Translations under genes and position numbers: made by a program
The notes under the pieces: model-generated
Told to the model about the DNA's origin: nothing
Database searches by the model: none
The model's input: the letters and a program-made list of their open reading frames with translations, nothing else
In this document: one piece after another, positions 18,156 to 28,316 of the stretch
How the letters are laid out: each line of letters starts with the position of its first letter
How positions within the stretch are numbered: position 1 is the stretch's first letter
Source of the DNA: Burkholderiaceae bacterium
GTDB taxonomy: Bacteria > Pseudomonadota > Gammaproteobacteria > Burkholderiales > Burkholderiaceae_A
DNA length: 64,000 nt
Assembly (NCBI GenBank): GCA_018882785.1
Contig: VERI01000002.1
Coordinates: 186,001 to 250,000, forward strand
Direction: 5' to 3'

Positions 18156-19214
18156 ATGAACGCCGCAACCCCCCTACCGCTGCCTCTCCAAAAGACCCCA
18201 CGTCTCGGAGGCATCGCCGCCCTGATGACCGCTGGCCTGATCAGCCTATGGATGGCGATTACGTGCACGAGCGTCTCTGCCCAGCCATTGGATGCCGTAT
18301 CCCCACTGATAACGCCGCAGGCCTTGAAGGTGTTGATTGATAAAAAAGCCAACCTGCTTATTCTCGATATTCGGGAACTGATGCAAGGCGATGGAAAAAC
18401 ACCGAACTACGATGCCGGCCATATTCCCGGCGCCATTGCTGCCCCCTACTCATCGATCCGCGGCCCGGAGAAAAATCCCGGTGAAGTGCTCTCCGACGGG
18501 GAATTCACGCGACTATTTCAGGGCTGGGGTGTCACCCCCGATGCACACATCATCATTGCACCTGTGGGATCAGATGCAAGTGATTTCGGTGGTGCTGCAC
18601 GGCTGTTCTGGACGTTTCATCTTGCCGGTCTGAAAAGGGTCTCCATCCTGGAGGGCGGACTCGGCGCCTGGGGGGCGCTGGGCTATCCTCTGGAAACGAA
18701 AAAAGCCTCGATTACGCCCAGCAACATCACAATCAAGCTTGACCGTAGCCAGATCGTCACGACCCGCGACATTGAACAGCTGTTGAAATCAAAAACCAGT
18801 AACGCGAAAAAATTTGTGCTCAACGACTCACGACCTGAGGACTACTTTCTCGGAGAAGACAAACACTCCTCCGCCCCGCGGGCCGGCACACTGCCAGGCG
18901 CAAAGCATCTCGATCACGAGGAGTGGTTTCAGATCAACACCAGCAGGCTTCAGCCCAAGGTCCAGCTCGAATCCATCGCGAAAGGTGCTGGCCTGATCGG
19001 AGACGACGACGTGATCACCTTCTGTAATACAGGCCACTGGAGCGCAACAACCTGGTTTGTAATGACCCAGCTCCTCGGCAAGCAGAATGTGCGGCTCTAC
19101 CCGGAGTCGACTGTGGGCTGGTCCAAAAGCCGTAATCCGATGGATAACGAACCCTCCCGCGCTTCGGTACTCAAGCAGCAGCTCAAGGACTCGATCGACA
19201 ATTTAAAGAAATAA
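18156..19214 (+). CDS. Periplasmic tandem-domain rhodanese (sulfurtransferase)
   Basis: Protein of 352 aa with a signal peptide (hydrophobic stretch around residues 19-36, likely cleavage after VSA near 42). Two rhodanese domains follow. The first (about 50-190) has APVGSDASD where an active-site loop would be and lacks the Cys, so it is structural. The second (about 200-325) carries the catalytic C290 in CNTGHWSA. This is the thiosulfate-sulfurtransferase layout. The stop codon abuts the ATG of the YeeE/YedE transporter, so the rhodanese probably handles sulfur in the periplasm for import. Confidence 0.9.
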   Translation: MNAATPLPLPLQKTPRLGGIAALMTAGLISLWMAITCTSVSAQPLDAVSPLITPQALKVLIDKKANLLILDIRELMQGDGKTPNYDAGHIPGAIAAPYSSIRGPEKNPGEVLSDGEFTRLFQGWGVTPDAHIIIAPVGSDASDFGGAARLFWTFHLAGLKRVSILEGGLGAWGALGYPLETKKASITPSNITIKLDRSQIVTTRDIEQLLKSKTSNAKKFVLNDSRPEDYFLGEDKHSSAPRAGTLPGAKHLDHEEWFQINTSRLQPKVQLESIAKGAGLIGDDDVITFCNTGHWSATTWFVMTQLLGKQNVRLYPESTVGWSKSRNPMDNEPSRASVLKQQLKDSIDNLKK

Positions 19215-20351
19215 ATGCGACGTCTGCTGCTCATCCTGCCAGCCGTTCTCGGATGGCTCGCCATCACCTGGTTCGCCGGAATCCGCTCCGGACTGCTGCT
19301 ATTGCTGGGATTGGGATTTGGTGCGGCCCTGAGCGGTGCACGATTCGGATTCACGACAGGCTGGAGAAACCTGATCACACAGCGTGATCCGTGGGGCATG
19401 GTGGGCCAGATGGTCCTGGTCGCACTCTGCGCCCTGCTGGCCTTTCCACTGCTTCACAATTTTCAAGATGAAATCGTGGGTGCGGTTGCACCGATTACCT
19501 GGAGCCTCGTGATTGGCGCCCTCGTGTTTGGCTTTTCCATGCAACTGGCCGATGGCTGCGGATCGGGCACGATGTATAAGGCGGGCGCCTCCTCACCAAC
19601 GTCGTGGGCAGCCCTTCCCGGATTCATCACCGGTAGTTTTCTCGGTGCCTCGCATTTATCCGCATGGACCCATCTGGGCGGCCCACTGGAATTTATTGAT
19701 GGTGCTTCATCGAAACAGCCAACGGATCTGATCGAGATATTCGGAATACAGTCCGCACTGCTCATCACCCTTGGCCTATGCGTGGCCGTCGCAGTCATCA
19801 GCATCGCCGTTTCCGCCCGTGAACATCGGACCAAAGCCCAACAGCTTCCGTCGATCGCACCGCGGTGGCTGTGGGGTGCAATCGCAATTGCCGTGCTGTA
19901 TGCGCTTCATCTGATCGTCGCCGGGCAGCCATGGGGCGTGGTGTACGGCCTTGGACTCTGGGGAGCCAAGGCATTTAGTGCGCTCGGCCTGGATCTCAGT
20001 GCAGATGCGTTCTGGGGTATCGCTCCGCATGCCGATCGGCTGATCGAGCCCGTGCTCTGGGATGTCACATCGGTCACGAATATTGGTTTGCTCTACGGTG
20101 CCCTGATCGCCGACCGATGGCATCAGCCCAAATCCGTGGCAACCCCTTGGCCTTCAGCATCTCAGCTCGTTATTGGCGTTCTGGCAGGCCTGGCCATGGG
20201 ATATAGCTCGCGGCTGGCCTTTGGCTGCAACGTCGGTGCATATCTGGGGGGCATTGCATCCGCAAGCCTGCATGGCTGGGTCTGGTTTGCCTTCGCATTT
20301 ATCGGTTCTATCTTCGGCGTGCGCGCACGCATTCGGGCAAACATCGTATGA
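19215..20351 (+). CDS. YeeE/YedE family sulfur-compound transporter
   Basis: Multi-pass membrane protein of 378 aa with about nine or ten hydrophobic segments. The two conserved cysteines of the family are present: C115 in ADGCGSGTMYKAG and C338 in AFGCNVGAYLGG. Characterised members (TsuA) import thiosulfate by passing it along such cysteines. It starts immediately after the rhodanese stop, and a 50-codon ORF overlaps its stop codon, so three genes form one unit. Thiosulfate or a persulfide-like species is the likely cargo. Confidence 0.88.
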   Translation: MRRLLLILPAVLGWLAITWFAGIRSGLLLLLGLGFGAALSGARFGFTTGWRNLITQRDPWGMVGQMVLVALCALLAFPLLHNFQDEIVGAVAPITWSLVIGALVFGFSMQLADGCGSGTMYKAGASSPTSWAALPGFITGSFLGASHLSAWTHLGGPLEFIDGASSKQPTDLIEIFGIQSALLITLGLCVAVAVISIAVSAREHRTKAQQLPSIAPRWLWGAIAIAVLYALHLIVAGQPWGVVYGLGLWGAKAFSALGLDLSADAFWGIAPHADRLIEPVLWDVTSVTNIGLLYGALIADRWHQPKSVATPWPSASQLVIGVLAGLAMGYSSRLAFGCNVGAYLGGIASASLHGWVWFAFAFIGSIFGVRARIRANIV

Positions 20352-20500
20352 CCCGCGGCGTCATCCTATTTTGGTCGATCGCGATTGCACTGATTGCGCT
20401 GGATCAGCGCTACAGTCCGGTCGCCTTTCGGGTGGAGCCCCCTGCCCTGGCCATCGGCAGCGGCGAAATTTCAAGCAGCGGACACTGCTCAGGCCGTTAA
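20348..20500 (+). CDS. Small hypothetical protein coupled to the YeeE/YedE gene
   Basis: A 50-aa ORF, too short for the ORF track. Its ATG overlaps the transporter stop as ATGA, the hallmark of translational coupling. The product has one hydrophobic segment (residues 5-18, VILFWSIAIALIAL) and a Gly/Ser-rich tail with a single cysteine (C47 in SSGHCSGR). It could be a membrane-anchored or exported partner of the rhodanese/YeeE pair, with the cysteine as a sulfur carrier. I do not recognise the family; coding status rests on the overlap, clean ORF and composition. Confidence 0.6.
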   Translation: MTRGVILFWSIAIALIALDQRYSPVAFRVEPPALAIGSGEISSSGHCSGR

Positions 20501-20552
20501 GTCGCGCTTCATGTCCATTTTCTGTATCTGCATGCATTAAGGAGCGTTCTTT

Positions 20553-21038
20553 ATGTCCATTCTTTCGATTCTGATGAAGTCAGAACCCGATGAACCGGCC
20601 TCGGGGCCTCAGCCGGACTGCCCGCTCTGCGCCGCCACCGACGAGGCTGTCATCTGGCGGGGGGCATTCTGGCGACTGATTGATGTTCGACAGCCGGAAT
20701 ATCCCGGCTATATCCGGCTGGTGTTGAACCGGCATGTGACCGAGCTATCGTGGCTGGCCAAGCCTGAGCATGATCAGCTTTTCAAACTGCTGCTGGCCAT
20801 CGACGAGTTGATGCGTAAAGAACTGAGGCCGCAAAAAATCAATATCGCCAGCCTGGGCAACCAGACGCCCCACATGCACTGGCACATCATTCCAAGGTGG
20901 CAGGATGACCCACACTTTCCGCAGTCCATCTGGTCATCACCCCAACGCGAGCTGATCCGCCCGCCGGACGAGCGACAGCAGGCCGTAGCACGTTTGTTTG
21001 AAAAACTTCCGAAGATCTGCACGAAAACCGTCTACTAG
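20553..21038 (+). CDS. HIT family protein
   Basis: Histidine-triad hydrolase of 161 aa. The catalytic motif is HMHWHIIPRW with H107, H109 and H111. A CPLC pair at residues 23-26, typical of longer HIT proteins, may bind zinc with later residues. The family cleaves nucleoside phosphoramidates or dinucleotides; this subgroup is uncharacterised. AGGAG lies 8 nt before ATG. It follows the sulfur-transport unit by 52 bp and converges on the sua5 gene. Confidence 0.88.
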   Translation: MSILSILMKSEPDEPASGPQPDCPLCAATDEAVIWRGAFWRLIDVRQPEYPGYIRLVLNRHVTELSWLAKPEHDQLFKLLLAIDELMRKELRPQKINIASLGNQTPHMHWHIIPRWQDDPHFPQSIWSSPQRELIRPPDERQQAVARLFEKLPKICTKTVY

Positions 21039-21081
21039 TATCGGCCGCCATCCATCGGCACCGTGCAGCACACCACCCTGC

Positions 21082-22122
21082 CTAATGGCGAGAGGCGCAG
21101 GCGCGTTGCAGACGATCCCGGACCGCCTCCCAGACAACATCATCGGGTGGCTGCTCGATCACCAGCAGATCCGCCTTCTTTAGATCCGCATCATGCAGGC
21201 ATGCATACAGAATCCGTGCGTACTGCTCAGGCTGCTGGGGCATCGGCCAGACCTCAGTGCCGGGAAGCGGATGTTCCAGCGTTGAGCAGGTGAGGCAGAT
21301 GATGACTGCGTTCGGGCTATCCGATCGCAGGTCCTGGATGGTTCGAAAAAGATCATCATGGGCAACCAGACGCGCATCGGCACGCGGCGCATAGTGAGAC
21401 TCCAGAGCGCCCGACACCCTGGGGATCGCCGCCTGCTTGGGCGCAGCCAAAAGCGAAGCCTCGGCGACACCCAACGCCTCGGCAAGATGCCGTCGGCTAA
21501 TCCCGCCCGGCCGCAGCACGCGGGGACTGCCCGTGCTGAGGTCCACGATCGTGGATTCAACGCCGATATCGCACTGCCCGCCATCAAGGATCAGGTCCTG
21601 CGGTCCAAGCCACGATGCCAGACCCTGAATCACATGGGCTGCGCATGTCGGACTCACCGCGCCAAAACGATTGGCCGATGGCGCAGCAATCACACCACTT
21701 CCAATACGCCCAAACGCGATCAGAAGTTCACGCGCCACCGGATGGGCAGGCATTCGAATGCCCACGGTGTCCTGACCGCCGCAGACCAGCTCTGGCACAT
21801 GGGCGGCGCGCGGAAGAATCACGGTCAGGGGTCCGGGCCAAAAGATTTCCGCTAGCCGTTGTGCCAGGTCGGGCCAGTGGGCAGCCAGTGTGCGCGCATG
21901 GCCAACATCCCCCACATGCAGAATCACCGGATGATCTGCGGGGCGGCCCTTTGCCTGAAAAATACGCATGACAGCAGCGGGGGAGAGGCCATCGGCGCCA
22001 AGTCCGTAAACGGTTTCAGTAGGAAAAGCGACCAGATGCCCCTGTGCCAATCTCTGGGCCGCATCTTCGATCGCGCCCGTCTGACCGGGGACAACAAAAA
22101 GATTTTTTTTAGGCCAGACCAT
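21082..22122 (-). CDS. L-threonylcarbamoyladenylate synthase, two-domain Sua5 type
   Basis: Enzyme of about 346 aa that makes threonylcarbamoyl-AMP for the tRNA t6A37 modification. The YrdC domain occupies about 15-205 (LVAFPTETVYGLGADG, PADHPVILHV, STIVDLSTGSPRVLRPG) and a C-terminal Sua5 domain follows (SGALESHYAPRADARLV). The ATG at 22122 overlaps the purK stop by 14 bp; the ORF-track start at 22164 would extend deeper into purK. It is the last gene of the tkt-to-sua5 run. Confidence 0.9.
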   Translation of the reverse strand: MVWPKKNLFVVPGQTGAIEDAAQRLAQGHLVAFPTETVYGLGADGLSPAAVMRIFQAKGRPADHPVILHVGDVGHARTLAAHWPDLAQRLAEIFWPGPLTVILPRAAHVPELVCGGQDTVGIRMPAHPVARELLIAFGRIGSGVIAAPSANRFGAVSPTCAAHVIQGLASWLGPQDLILDGGQCDIGVESTIVDLSTGSPRVLRPGGISRRHLAEALGVAEASLLAAPKQAAIPRVSGALESHYAPRADARLVAHDDLFRTIQDLRSDSPNAVIICLTCSTLEHPLPGTEVWPMPQQPEQYARILYACLHDADLKKADLLVIEQPPDDVVWEAVRDRLQRACASRH

Positions 22123-23251
22123 CGCCAACATCCAAGCCAAGAATGTCAGCCACAATCCGAGCACGCGTCAGGGCCTCGTCCATGGATCCGCCCAGACAGG
22201 TGACATGGGCCATCTTGCGGCCGACACGGGGGTCGCTTTTTCCGTAAAGATGGACATAAACATCGGGCTGCGCACGCACGGCCTCCCAATCTGGCTCCAC
22301 TGGAGATGCCGATGACTTAAACCAGGCATCACCAAGAACATTCAGCATGATGGCGCAGGACTTCAGTCCAGTGTCTCCCAGAGGTCGGCCAGAGCAGATC
22401 CGAACCTGCTGCTCAAACTGACTCGTCTCACAGGCCTCAATAGTGTAGTGGCCGCTGTTATGTGGCCGTGGTGCAATTTCATTGACGATGAGCCTGCCGC
22501 CCGAGAGAACAAAAAACTCCACGCACAGCACACCCACGTACGCCAAAGACTGCGCGATCTGGCGCGCTGCCTGACAGGCCTGCTCTGCAACGGCTGACGA
22601 GACCGCGGCGGGAACCCGTGTCACCGCGAGAATGCCATGACGATGGGTGTTTTCGCCGACAGGAAACACCGCGAGCGCACCCTGCTGATCCCGCGCACAG
22701 ATAACGGAAATCTCACGTTCTAGCGGTAAACGTTTCTCTAATACGCAGGCCACTGATCCCATCGACTGCCATGCGGCTCTCGCCTGTGCCGCAGTGTCCA
22801 CCTTGTGCTGGCCTTTGCCGTCGTAGCCAAGACGTGCAGACTTGAGAATTCCTGGAAAGAGACTTTCCTCAAGATCATCAAAGTCATCGAGTCGTGAGAT
22901 CACGGCATGGGGTGCTACATCGATACCGCAGGACACGATAAATTGCTTCTCGTCGATGCGATCTTGCGCAACCGCCACACTGCGCGCATCCGGCATGGTG
23001 CGGCCATGACGGGCGAGAAAGCGCAACGACTCGGCCGGTACGTTCTCAAACTCTGTGGTGAAGACCTGGGCTGACGCTGAGAGTTGGCCCAGCCCATCCG
23101 AATCGGTATAGGGACTACAGATCACCTGGTCGGCAATCTGGGCAGCAGGCCCCTGGGCATCGGGGTCCAGCACCACCACCCGTTCTCCCAGCGCATGGGC
23201 CGCCTGGATCATCATACGGCCCAGCTGACCACCGCCCAACAATCCAATCAT
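22109..23251 (-). CDS. purK: N5-carboxyaminoimidazole ribonucleotide synthase
   Basis: ATP-grasp enzyme of 380 aa, normal for PurK. It converts AIR, ATP and bicarbonate to N5-CAIR. The N-terminus [21 protein letters not shown] is the family signature; YDGKGQHKV and the late [18 protein letters not shown] are ATP-grasp core motifs. Its ATG overlaps the stop of the PurC-PurE fusion (ATGA), so N5-CAIR synthesis is coupled to the mutase that uses it. The presence of purK implies the fused PurE is the class I mutase. Confidence 0.95.
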   Translation of the reverse strand: MIGLLGGGQLGRMMIQAAHALGERVVVLDPDAQGPAAQIADQVICSPYTDSDGLGQLSASAQVFTTEFENVPAESLRFLARHGRTMPDARSVAVAQDRIDEKQFIVSCGIDVAPHAVISRLDDFDDLEESLFPGILKSARLGYDGKGQHKVDTAAQARAAWQSMGSVACVLEKRLPLEREISVICARDQQGALAVFPVGENTHRHGILAVTRVPAAVSSAVAEQACQAARQIAQSLAYVGVLCVEFFVLSGGRLIVNEIAPRPHNSGHYTIEACETSQFEQQVRICSGRPLGDTGLKSCAIMLNVLGDAWFKSSASPVEPDWEAVRAQPDVYVHLYGKSDPRVGRKMAHVTCLGGSMDEALTRARIVADILGLDVGDGLA

Positions 23252-24624
23252 GTGCTGCCGAGCGATGCATTCATGGAATGGGCGGCCTGGGTCTGCTGAA
23301 GTCTGAAGGCGGCGAGACGCTCTCTCAAATGCGCATCGTTACCGGCCAGGGTAGCAATCAAATGCAAGGCGGCATTCGCAGCGCCCGCCTCACCAATTGC
23401 AAAGGTTGCCACCGGAATTCCTTTCGGCATCTGAACGATCGAGTACAACGAGTCCTCTCCCCGCAGATACTTCGATGGAACGGGAACGCCAAACACGGGC
23501 ACAGTCGTCTTCGCGGCGAGCATTCCGGGCAGATGGGCCGCACCTCCGGCGCCCGCGATAATCCCCCGCAGGCCGCGCGCCTGTGCTGCCTCGGCATAGG
23601 CATACAAGGTGTCGGGCATGCGGTGGGCAGAGACCACTCGTGCCTCGTGCGGAATACCAAATTGATCAAGGATCGCTACCGCATGACGCATCACCTCCCA
23701 GTCAGACTGCGATCCCATGACAACTCCCACCACCGGCAGTCGGACACCCGCTATTCGAAACAAGGCCTCCCGATACTTTTCTGCCGTCTGTTCCACCACA
23801 TGATCGGGCAGTGGCGGCGCAGGAGGCGCCTTATTCCAGTCGAGGGTTTCCAGATAGTCCCGAATAAACTGTTTATCAAAACTCGGCGGGCTGATCCCCT
23901 CGCGATAGCCGTCTGCCGGCCAAAACCGTGATGAATCGGCGGTAAGGACCTCGTCCATCAGGTGAAGCACACCTTTTTTATCCAGGCCAAACTCGAATTT
24001 GGTATCCGCAATGATGATGCCCTGCTGTAAGGCATAGTCGCTCGCCTCTTTGTAGAGCCTGAGGCTGACATCACGGATCTTGGTCGCCAGCGGTTTGCCG
24101 ATCTGGCGAACCATTTCCTCAAAGCTGATGTTTTCATCATGGGCGCCGGCCTCGGCCTTGTGCGCGGGCGTAAAAATTGGCTCAGGCAGTCGGGCGGCAA
24201 GTTTTAATTTTTTTGGCAGTTTGATGCCACAGACAGCACCGGTCTGCTGATAGTCCTTCCACCCGGACCCAATCAGATAGCCTCGTACGACTGCCTCGAC
24301 CGGGACAGGTTTTAGCCGTTTCACGACAGATGCCCGGCCACGCACCTGCTCGACCTCGGACTGGGAGACAACCGACTCGGGATCAATACCGGTGAGATGA
24401 TTCGGAATCACCCGGGCCAGTCGCGAGAACCAGAAATCCGATAGCCTTGTGAGCACCACACCTTTATCCGGAATCGGACGGCCCATGATGACATCGAAGG
24501 CAGATAGCCGGTCAGTTGCCACCATCAGCAGCTTGTCTTTGCCAACAGCGTAAATATCTCGGACCTTACCCCGAGAGACCAACGACAAGGATCGGATCTG
24601 GCTGTGGAGTTTTGCAGAGGACAT
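23248..24624 (-). CDS. purC-purE: PurC-PurE fusion: SAICAR synthase + N5-CAIR mutase
   Basis: Single 458-aa ORF. Residues 1-295 are SAICAR synthase ([43 protein letters not shown]); residues 297-458 are class I PurE ([35 protein letters not shown]). The junction [19 protein letters not shown] is in frame with no stop. In related Burkholderiales the two genes are, as far as I know, separate and adjacent. The fused enzymes are consecutive steps (PurE then PurC) although PurC is N-terminal, the same order as animal PAICS, where the PurE half is class II. An internal restart at the GTG codons near residue 298 is possible but not needed. Confidence 0.92.
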   Translation of the reverse strand: MSSAKLHSQIRSLSLVSRGKVRDIYAVGKDKLLMVATDRLSAFDVIMGRPIPDKGVVLTRLSDFWFSRLARVIPNHLTGIDPESVVSQSEVEQVRGRASVVKRLKPVPVEAVVRGYLIGSGWKDYQQTGAVCGIKLPKKLKLAARLPEPIFTPAHKAEAGAHDENISFEEMVRQIGKPLATKIRDVSLRLYKEASDYALQQGIIIADTKFEFGLDKKGVLHLMDEVLTADSSRFWPADGYREGISPPSFDKQFIRDYLETLDWNKAPPAPPLPDHVVEQTAEKYREALFRIAGVRLPVVGVVMGSQSDWEVMRHAVAILDQFGIPHEARVVSAHRMPDTLYAYAEAAQARGLRGIIAGAGGAAHLPGMLAAKTTVPVFGVPVPSKYLRGEDSLYSIVQMPKGIPVATFAIGEAGAANAALHLIATLAGNDAHLRERLAAFRLQQTQAAHSMNASLGST

Positions 24625-24644
24625 GGGGGCGGCCGCCGTTCGAG

Positions 24645-25709
24645 TTAGACAACAGTCTGAGAAAGTGCGCCAGAGGTGTAACGCCGTGCAATCTCCGACA
24701 TCGATACCGGCACAATCTTGCTGGCCTGACCGGCCGCACCGAACTGCTGGTAGCGGTCCATGCAGATTTTTTTAGCCGCTGCACGGGCAGGTTTGAGGAA
24801 ATCGCGCGGATCAAACTTGGAGGGGTCTTCGGCCATCGTCTTGCGAATGGCTGCGGTCATTGCCAGACGGATGTCTGTGTCGATATTGATCTTCCGAACC
24901 CCATATTTAATGGCTTCTTGAATCTCTTCAACCGGCACGCCATAGGTCTCTTTGATTGCGCCGCCATATTGACGAATTTCAGCAAGAATTTCCTGCGGAA
25001 CAGAGGATGACCCATGCATCACCAGATGCGTATTGGGAATACGTTTGTTGATCTCTTTAATTCGATCGATCGCCAAAATATCGCCCGTCGGTTTGCGCGT
25101 GAATTTATATGCCCCATGGCTGGTGCCAATCGCGATTGCCAAGGCATCAAGCTGTGTCCGCTTCACAAAATCCGCCGCCTGCTCAGGGTCGGTCAACAGC
25201 TGATCCCGCGTCATGGTGGCCTCGGTGCCGTGTCCGTCTTCCTTGTCACCCTTCATGGTCTCCAAGGACCCCAGGCAGCCCAGCTCCCCCTCGACAGTCA
25301 CACCCGTGGCATGGGCCATATCGACCACCGTCTTGGTAACGGCCACGTTGTAGTCGTAGCTGGCGATTGTTTTACCGTCGGCCTCAAGAGAGCCATCCAT
25401 CATCACGCTGGAAAATCCGAGCGCGATCGCGCCCTTGCAGACATCCGGACTCTGGCCGTGATCCTGATGCATCACGATTGGAATATGGGGATAGGCCTCA
25501 ATGGCCGCCTGAATCAGATGCTTCAAAAAGGGCTCCCCGGCATATTTACGGGCGCCTGCCGAGCCCTGCATGATCACCGGTGCATCGACCTCGGCGGCGG
25601 CCTCCATGATGGCCTGAACCTGCTCTAAGTTATTCACATTAAAGGCCGGAATGCCGTACCCATTCTCCGCTGCGTGATCGAGCAACTGTCTCATCGATAC
25701 CAAGGGCAT
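24645..25709 (-). CDS. fba: Fructose-bisphosphate aldolase, class II
   Basis: Zinc aldolase of 354 aa, the Calvin-type (CbbA-like) class II size. Metal and substrate motifs: [20 protein letters not shown] near residue 80 and [10 protein letters not shown] near 142, and [10 protein letters not shown] near 197. It interconverts fructose-1,6-bisphosphate with the triose phosphates. A strong AAGGAG lies 7 nt before the ATG. It is placed between pyk and the purine genes, as in many Burkholderiales. Confidence 0.95.
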   Translation of the reverse strand: MPLVSMRQLLDHAAENGYGIPAFNVNNLEQVQAIMEAAAEVDAPVIMQGSAGARKYAGEPFLKHLIQAAIEAYPHIPIVMHQDHGQSPDVCKGAIALGFSSVMMDGSLEADGKTIASYDYNVAVTKTVVDMAHATGVTVEGELGCLGSLETMKGDKEDGHGTEATMTRDQLLTDPEQAADFVKRTQLDALAIAIGTSHGAYKFTRKPTGDILAIDRIKEINKRIPNTHLVMHGSSSVPQEILAEIRQYGGAIKETYGVPVEEIQEAIKYGVRKINIDTDIRLAMTAAIRKTMAEDPSKFDPRDFLKPARAAAKKICMDRYQQFGAAGQASKIVPVSMSEIARRYTSGALSQTVV

Positions 25710-25749
25710 AACTTATCTCCTTACTTGCACAAGCTACTTTTTAACTGAG

Positions 25750-27228
25750 TTAATTACGTGTTGGCTGCACACGGGCAATCGCCTTGCTGCCTGAGCGGGG
25801 GTTGGCCGTGACCCGAACAATTTTCATCGTGTTGGTTCCACCCGACTGTCCGATGGGCTCGCCGATCGTAATGATGAGCAAATCCCCTGCTGCAACGACA
25901 CCCTCATCGACCAGGCGCTGCTCTGCCTCGCGCAGGATTTCCTCGCGCTCACGCGAGTGGTAATCAAAAAACACAGGAGTTACATCGCGATACAGGGCCA
26001 TGCGACGACGGCTCACCTGCGCCGGTGTTAGGGCATAGATCGGCACACCAGAATTCAGCCTAGACATCCACAAGGCTGTTGATCCGGACTCTGTGAGCGC
26101 AGCAATCGCCTTGACCTGGAGATGGCGCGCGGTAAACAACGATGCCATTGCAATCGACTGGTCCACACGATCAAACGTTCGGTGAAGAAAGTCGGTGTCC
26201 AGCGTAATCGGATCGGATTTCTCTGCCTCGAGACAGATACGGGCCATGGCCTGCACGGTCTGCACCGGAAAGCTGCCACTGGCAGTCTCGGCCGACAGCA
26301 TGACGGCATCGGATCCATCGAGTACGGCATTGGCCACATCCGATACCTCGGCACGGGTTGGCACCGGCGCGTGAATCATCGACTCCATCATCTGGGTCGC
26401 CGTGATGGTCACGCGATTCGATTCTCGGGCCATCCGAATCATCCGCTTTTGTAATGCGGGAACAGCTGCATCGCCAACCTCGACGGCAAGGTCGCCGCGG
26501 GCCACCATGATTGCATCCGATGCATCAATGATCTCTTGCAGATTTTCAATCGCCTCGACCCGCTCGATTTTGGCCACAATCGCGGCGCTCGCCCCCGCCG
26601 CCTGCAACAGTCGACGGGCAAGCGTAAGATCGGCTGCATCCTTTGGAAAGGACACCGCCAGAAAATCCGCCTGCAGCTCAGCGGCCACTCGAATATCGGC
26701 CATGTCCTTCTCAGTAAGTGCGGGCGCAGACAGTCCGCCACCGAGCCGATTGATACCTTTGCGGTCTGAAAGTACCCCGCCTTCAAGCACCGTGCAGCGG
26801 ATGGTCCTGGCCGATACCTGATCAACCCGCATCGACATCTGGCCATCATTGAGCAGCAGCGTATCGCCGGCAGCAACATCGTTGACCAGTTCCTTGTAAT
26901 CCAGGCCAACATGCTGCTCATCCCCGAGCTCACAATCCAGATCAAAGACAAATGGCGCGCCCGATGCCAGCGTCACCTTGCCTTGGGCGAACCGGCCCAC
27001 ACGAATCTTGGGGCCCTGGAGATCGACAAGGATTCCCACATCAGCGCCGAGACGCTCTGCAGTCGACCGGACCAAGGCCGCGCGATCACGATGATCTTGC
27101 GCGGTTCCGTGGGAAAAATTTAGTCGCACCACATTGACGCCAGATTCAACAAGCTTTTGAATCATTTCCGGCGAAGAAGTCGCCGGGCCAAGTGTTGCCA
27201 CGATTTTGGTGGCACGGGGAAGCGTCAC
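25750..27228 (-). CDS. pyk: Pyruvate kinase
   Basis: Glycolytic enzyme of 492 aa. N-terminal RATKIVATLGPATSS and NVVRLNFSHG, and the central MVARGDLAVEVGD...ITATQMMESM signature, are canonical; the C-terminal allosteric domain is present. The ORF-track start (27306) would run 58 bp into gap, so I place the start at GTG 27228, which has GGGAG 10 nt upstream and gives MTLPRATKIVATLG. It lies 20 bp after gap. Confidence 0.94.
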   Translation of the reverse strand: MTLPRATKIVATLGPATSSPEMIQKLVESGVNVVRLNFSHGTAQDHRDRAALVRSTAERLGADVGILVDLQGPKIRVGRFAQGKVTLASGAPFVFDLDCELGDEQHVGLDYKELVNDVAAGDTLLLNDGQMSMRVDQVSARTIRCTVLEGGVLSDRKGINRLGGGLSAPALTEKDMADIRVAAELQADFLAVSFPKDAADLTLARRLLQAAGASAAIVAKIERVEAIENLQEIIDASDAIMVARGDLAVEVGDAAVPALQKRMIRMARESNRVTITATQMMESMIHAPVPTRAEVSDVANAVLDGSDAVMLSAETASGSFPVQTVQAMARICLEAEKSDPITLDTDFLHRTFDRVDQSIAMASLFTARHLQVKAIAALTESGSTALWMSRLNSGVPIYALTPAQVSRRRMALYRDVTPVFFDYHSREREEILREAEQRLVDEGVVAAGDLLIITIGEPIGQSGGTNTMKIVRVTANPRSGSKAIARVQPTRN

Positions 27229-27248
27229 GATGCGGGAACTCCCAAGGG

Positions 27249-28265
27249 TTAGCGGGCAGCCATTAAGGCGACCGTAGTGTCTAACATCCGGTTCGAAAAT
27301 CCCCACTCGTTGTCATACCAGGAGAGGACCTTCACCAGCCGACCATCCGGCGATACGCGGGTCTGCGTTGAGTCAAAAATACTGGAGCGGGGGTCGTGAT
27401 TAAAATCAATCGACACCAGCGGATCCGTGTTGTATCCGAGAACGCCCTTCAGGGGGCCTTCGGCAGCCTGCTTCATCATGGCATTGACCTCGTCGACGCT
27501 GGTTGCTTTTTTTGCGACGAAACTCAGATCCACCACCGACACATTAATTGTCGGAACGCGCATGGCAAACCCATCGAGCTTGCCATTCAGTTCGGGCAGC
27601 ACCAGCCCCACTGCGGCCGCTGCACCGGTCTTGGTCGGAATCATCGACATCGTGGCCGATCGGGCCCGGCGAAGATCCTCATGGTAGACATCGGTCAGCA
27701 CCTGATCATTGGTGTAGGCGTGGATTGTGGTCATCAGTCCACTCTCAATCCCAATCTTTTCATGGAGCACCTTGACGACGGGCGCCAGACAGTTGGTGGT
27801 ACACGAGGCATTCGAGATCACCGTGTCAGCGGCCTTCAGCACACCCTGGTTTACACCATAGACCACCGTCGCATCGACATCCTTGCCACCCGGTGCAGAG
27901 ATGATGACCTTCTTGGCACCCCCACGCAGGTGGGCCGACGCCTTTTCCTTGCTGGTGAAAAATCCGGTGCACTCCATCACAACATCAACGCCGAGTTCGC
28001 CCCAGGGAAGTTCGGCAGGATTACGGTTCGCAAGCACGCGAATACGATCACCATTGACCACCATATCGCTGCCATCGACCGCCACGGTACCGGGAAACTT
28101 GCCATGGGCCGTGTCATATCGGGTGAGATGGGCATTGGTATTGGGATCACCGAGATCATTGATGGCCACAATCTGGATGTCATGCCGCTTTCCGCCCTCG
28201 TAGTGGGCCCGCAGCACATTGCGTCCGATACGTCCATACCCATTGATTGCGACTTTGATCGTCAT
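27249..28265 (-). CDS. gap: Glyceraldehyde-3-phosphate dehydrogenase, type I
   Basis: NAD-dependent enzyme of 338 aa. The Rossmann start is [16 protein letters not shown]; the catalytic cysteine lies in [12 protein letters not shown] (near residue 157) and the partner His in TIHAYTNDQ. The C-terminal [12 protein letters not shown] is standard. GGAG lies upstream of ATG. Position between tkt and pyk fits the betaproteobacterial glycolytic cluster. NAD versus NADP preference cannot be judged with certainty. Confidence 0.96.
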   Translation of the reverse strand: MTIKVAINGYGRIGRNVLRAHYEGGKRHDIQIVAINDLGDPNTNAHLTRYDTAHGKFPGTVAVDGSDMVVNGDRIRVLANRNPAELPWGELGVDVVMECTGFFTSKEKASAHLRGGAKKVIISAPGGKDVDATVVYGVNQGVLKAADTVISNASCTTNCLAPVVKVLHEKIGIESGLMTTIHAYTNDQVLTDVYHEDLRRARSATMSMIPTKTGAAAAVGLVLPELNGKLDGFAMRVPTINVSVVDLSFVAKKATSVDEVNAMMKQAAEGPLKGVLGYNTDPLVSIDFNHDPRSSIFDSTQTRVSPDGRLVKVLSWYDNEWGFSNRMLDTTVALMAAR

Positions 28266-28316
28266 TGCCTCTCTCTCCTGATTAAACTAAATCGTGCATT
28301 ACGTGATCGTGACGGC

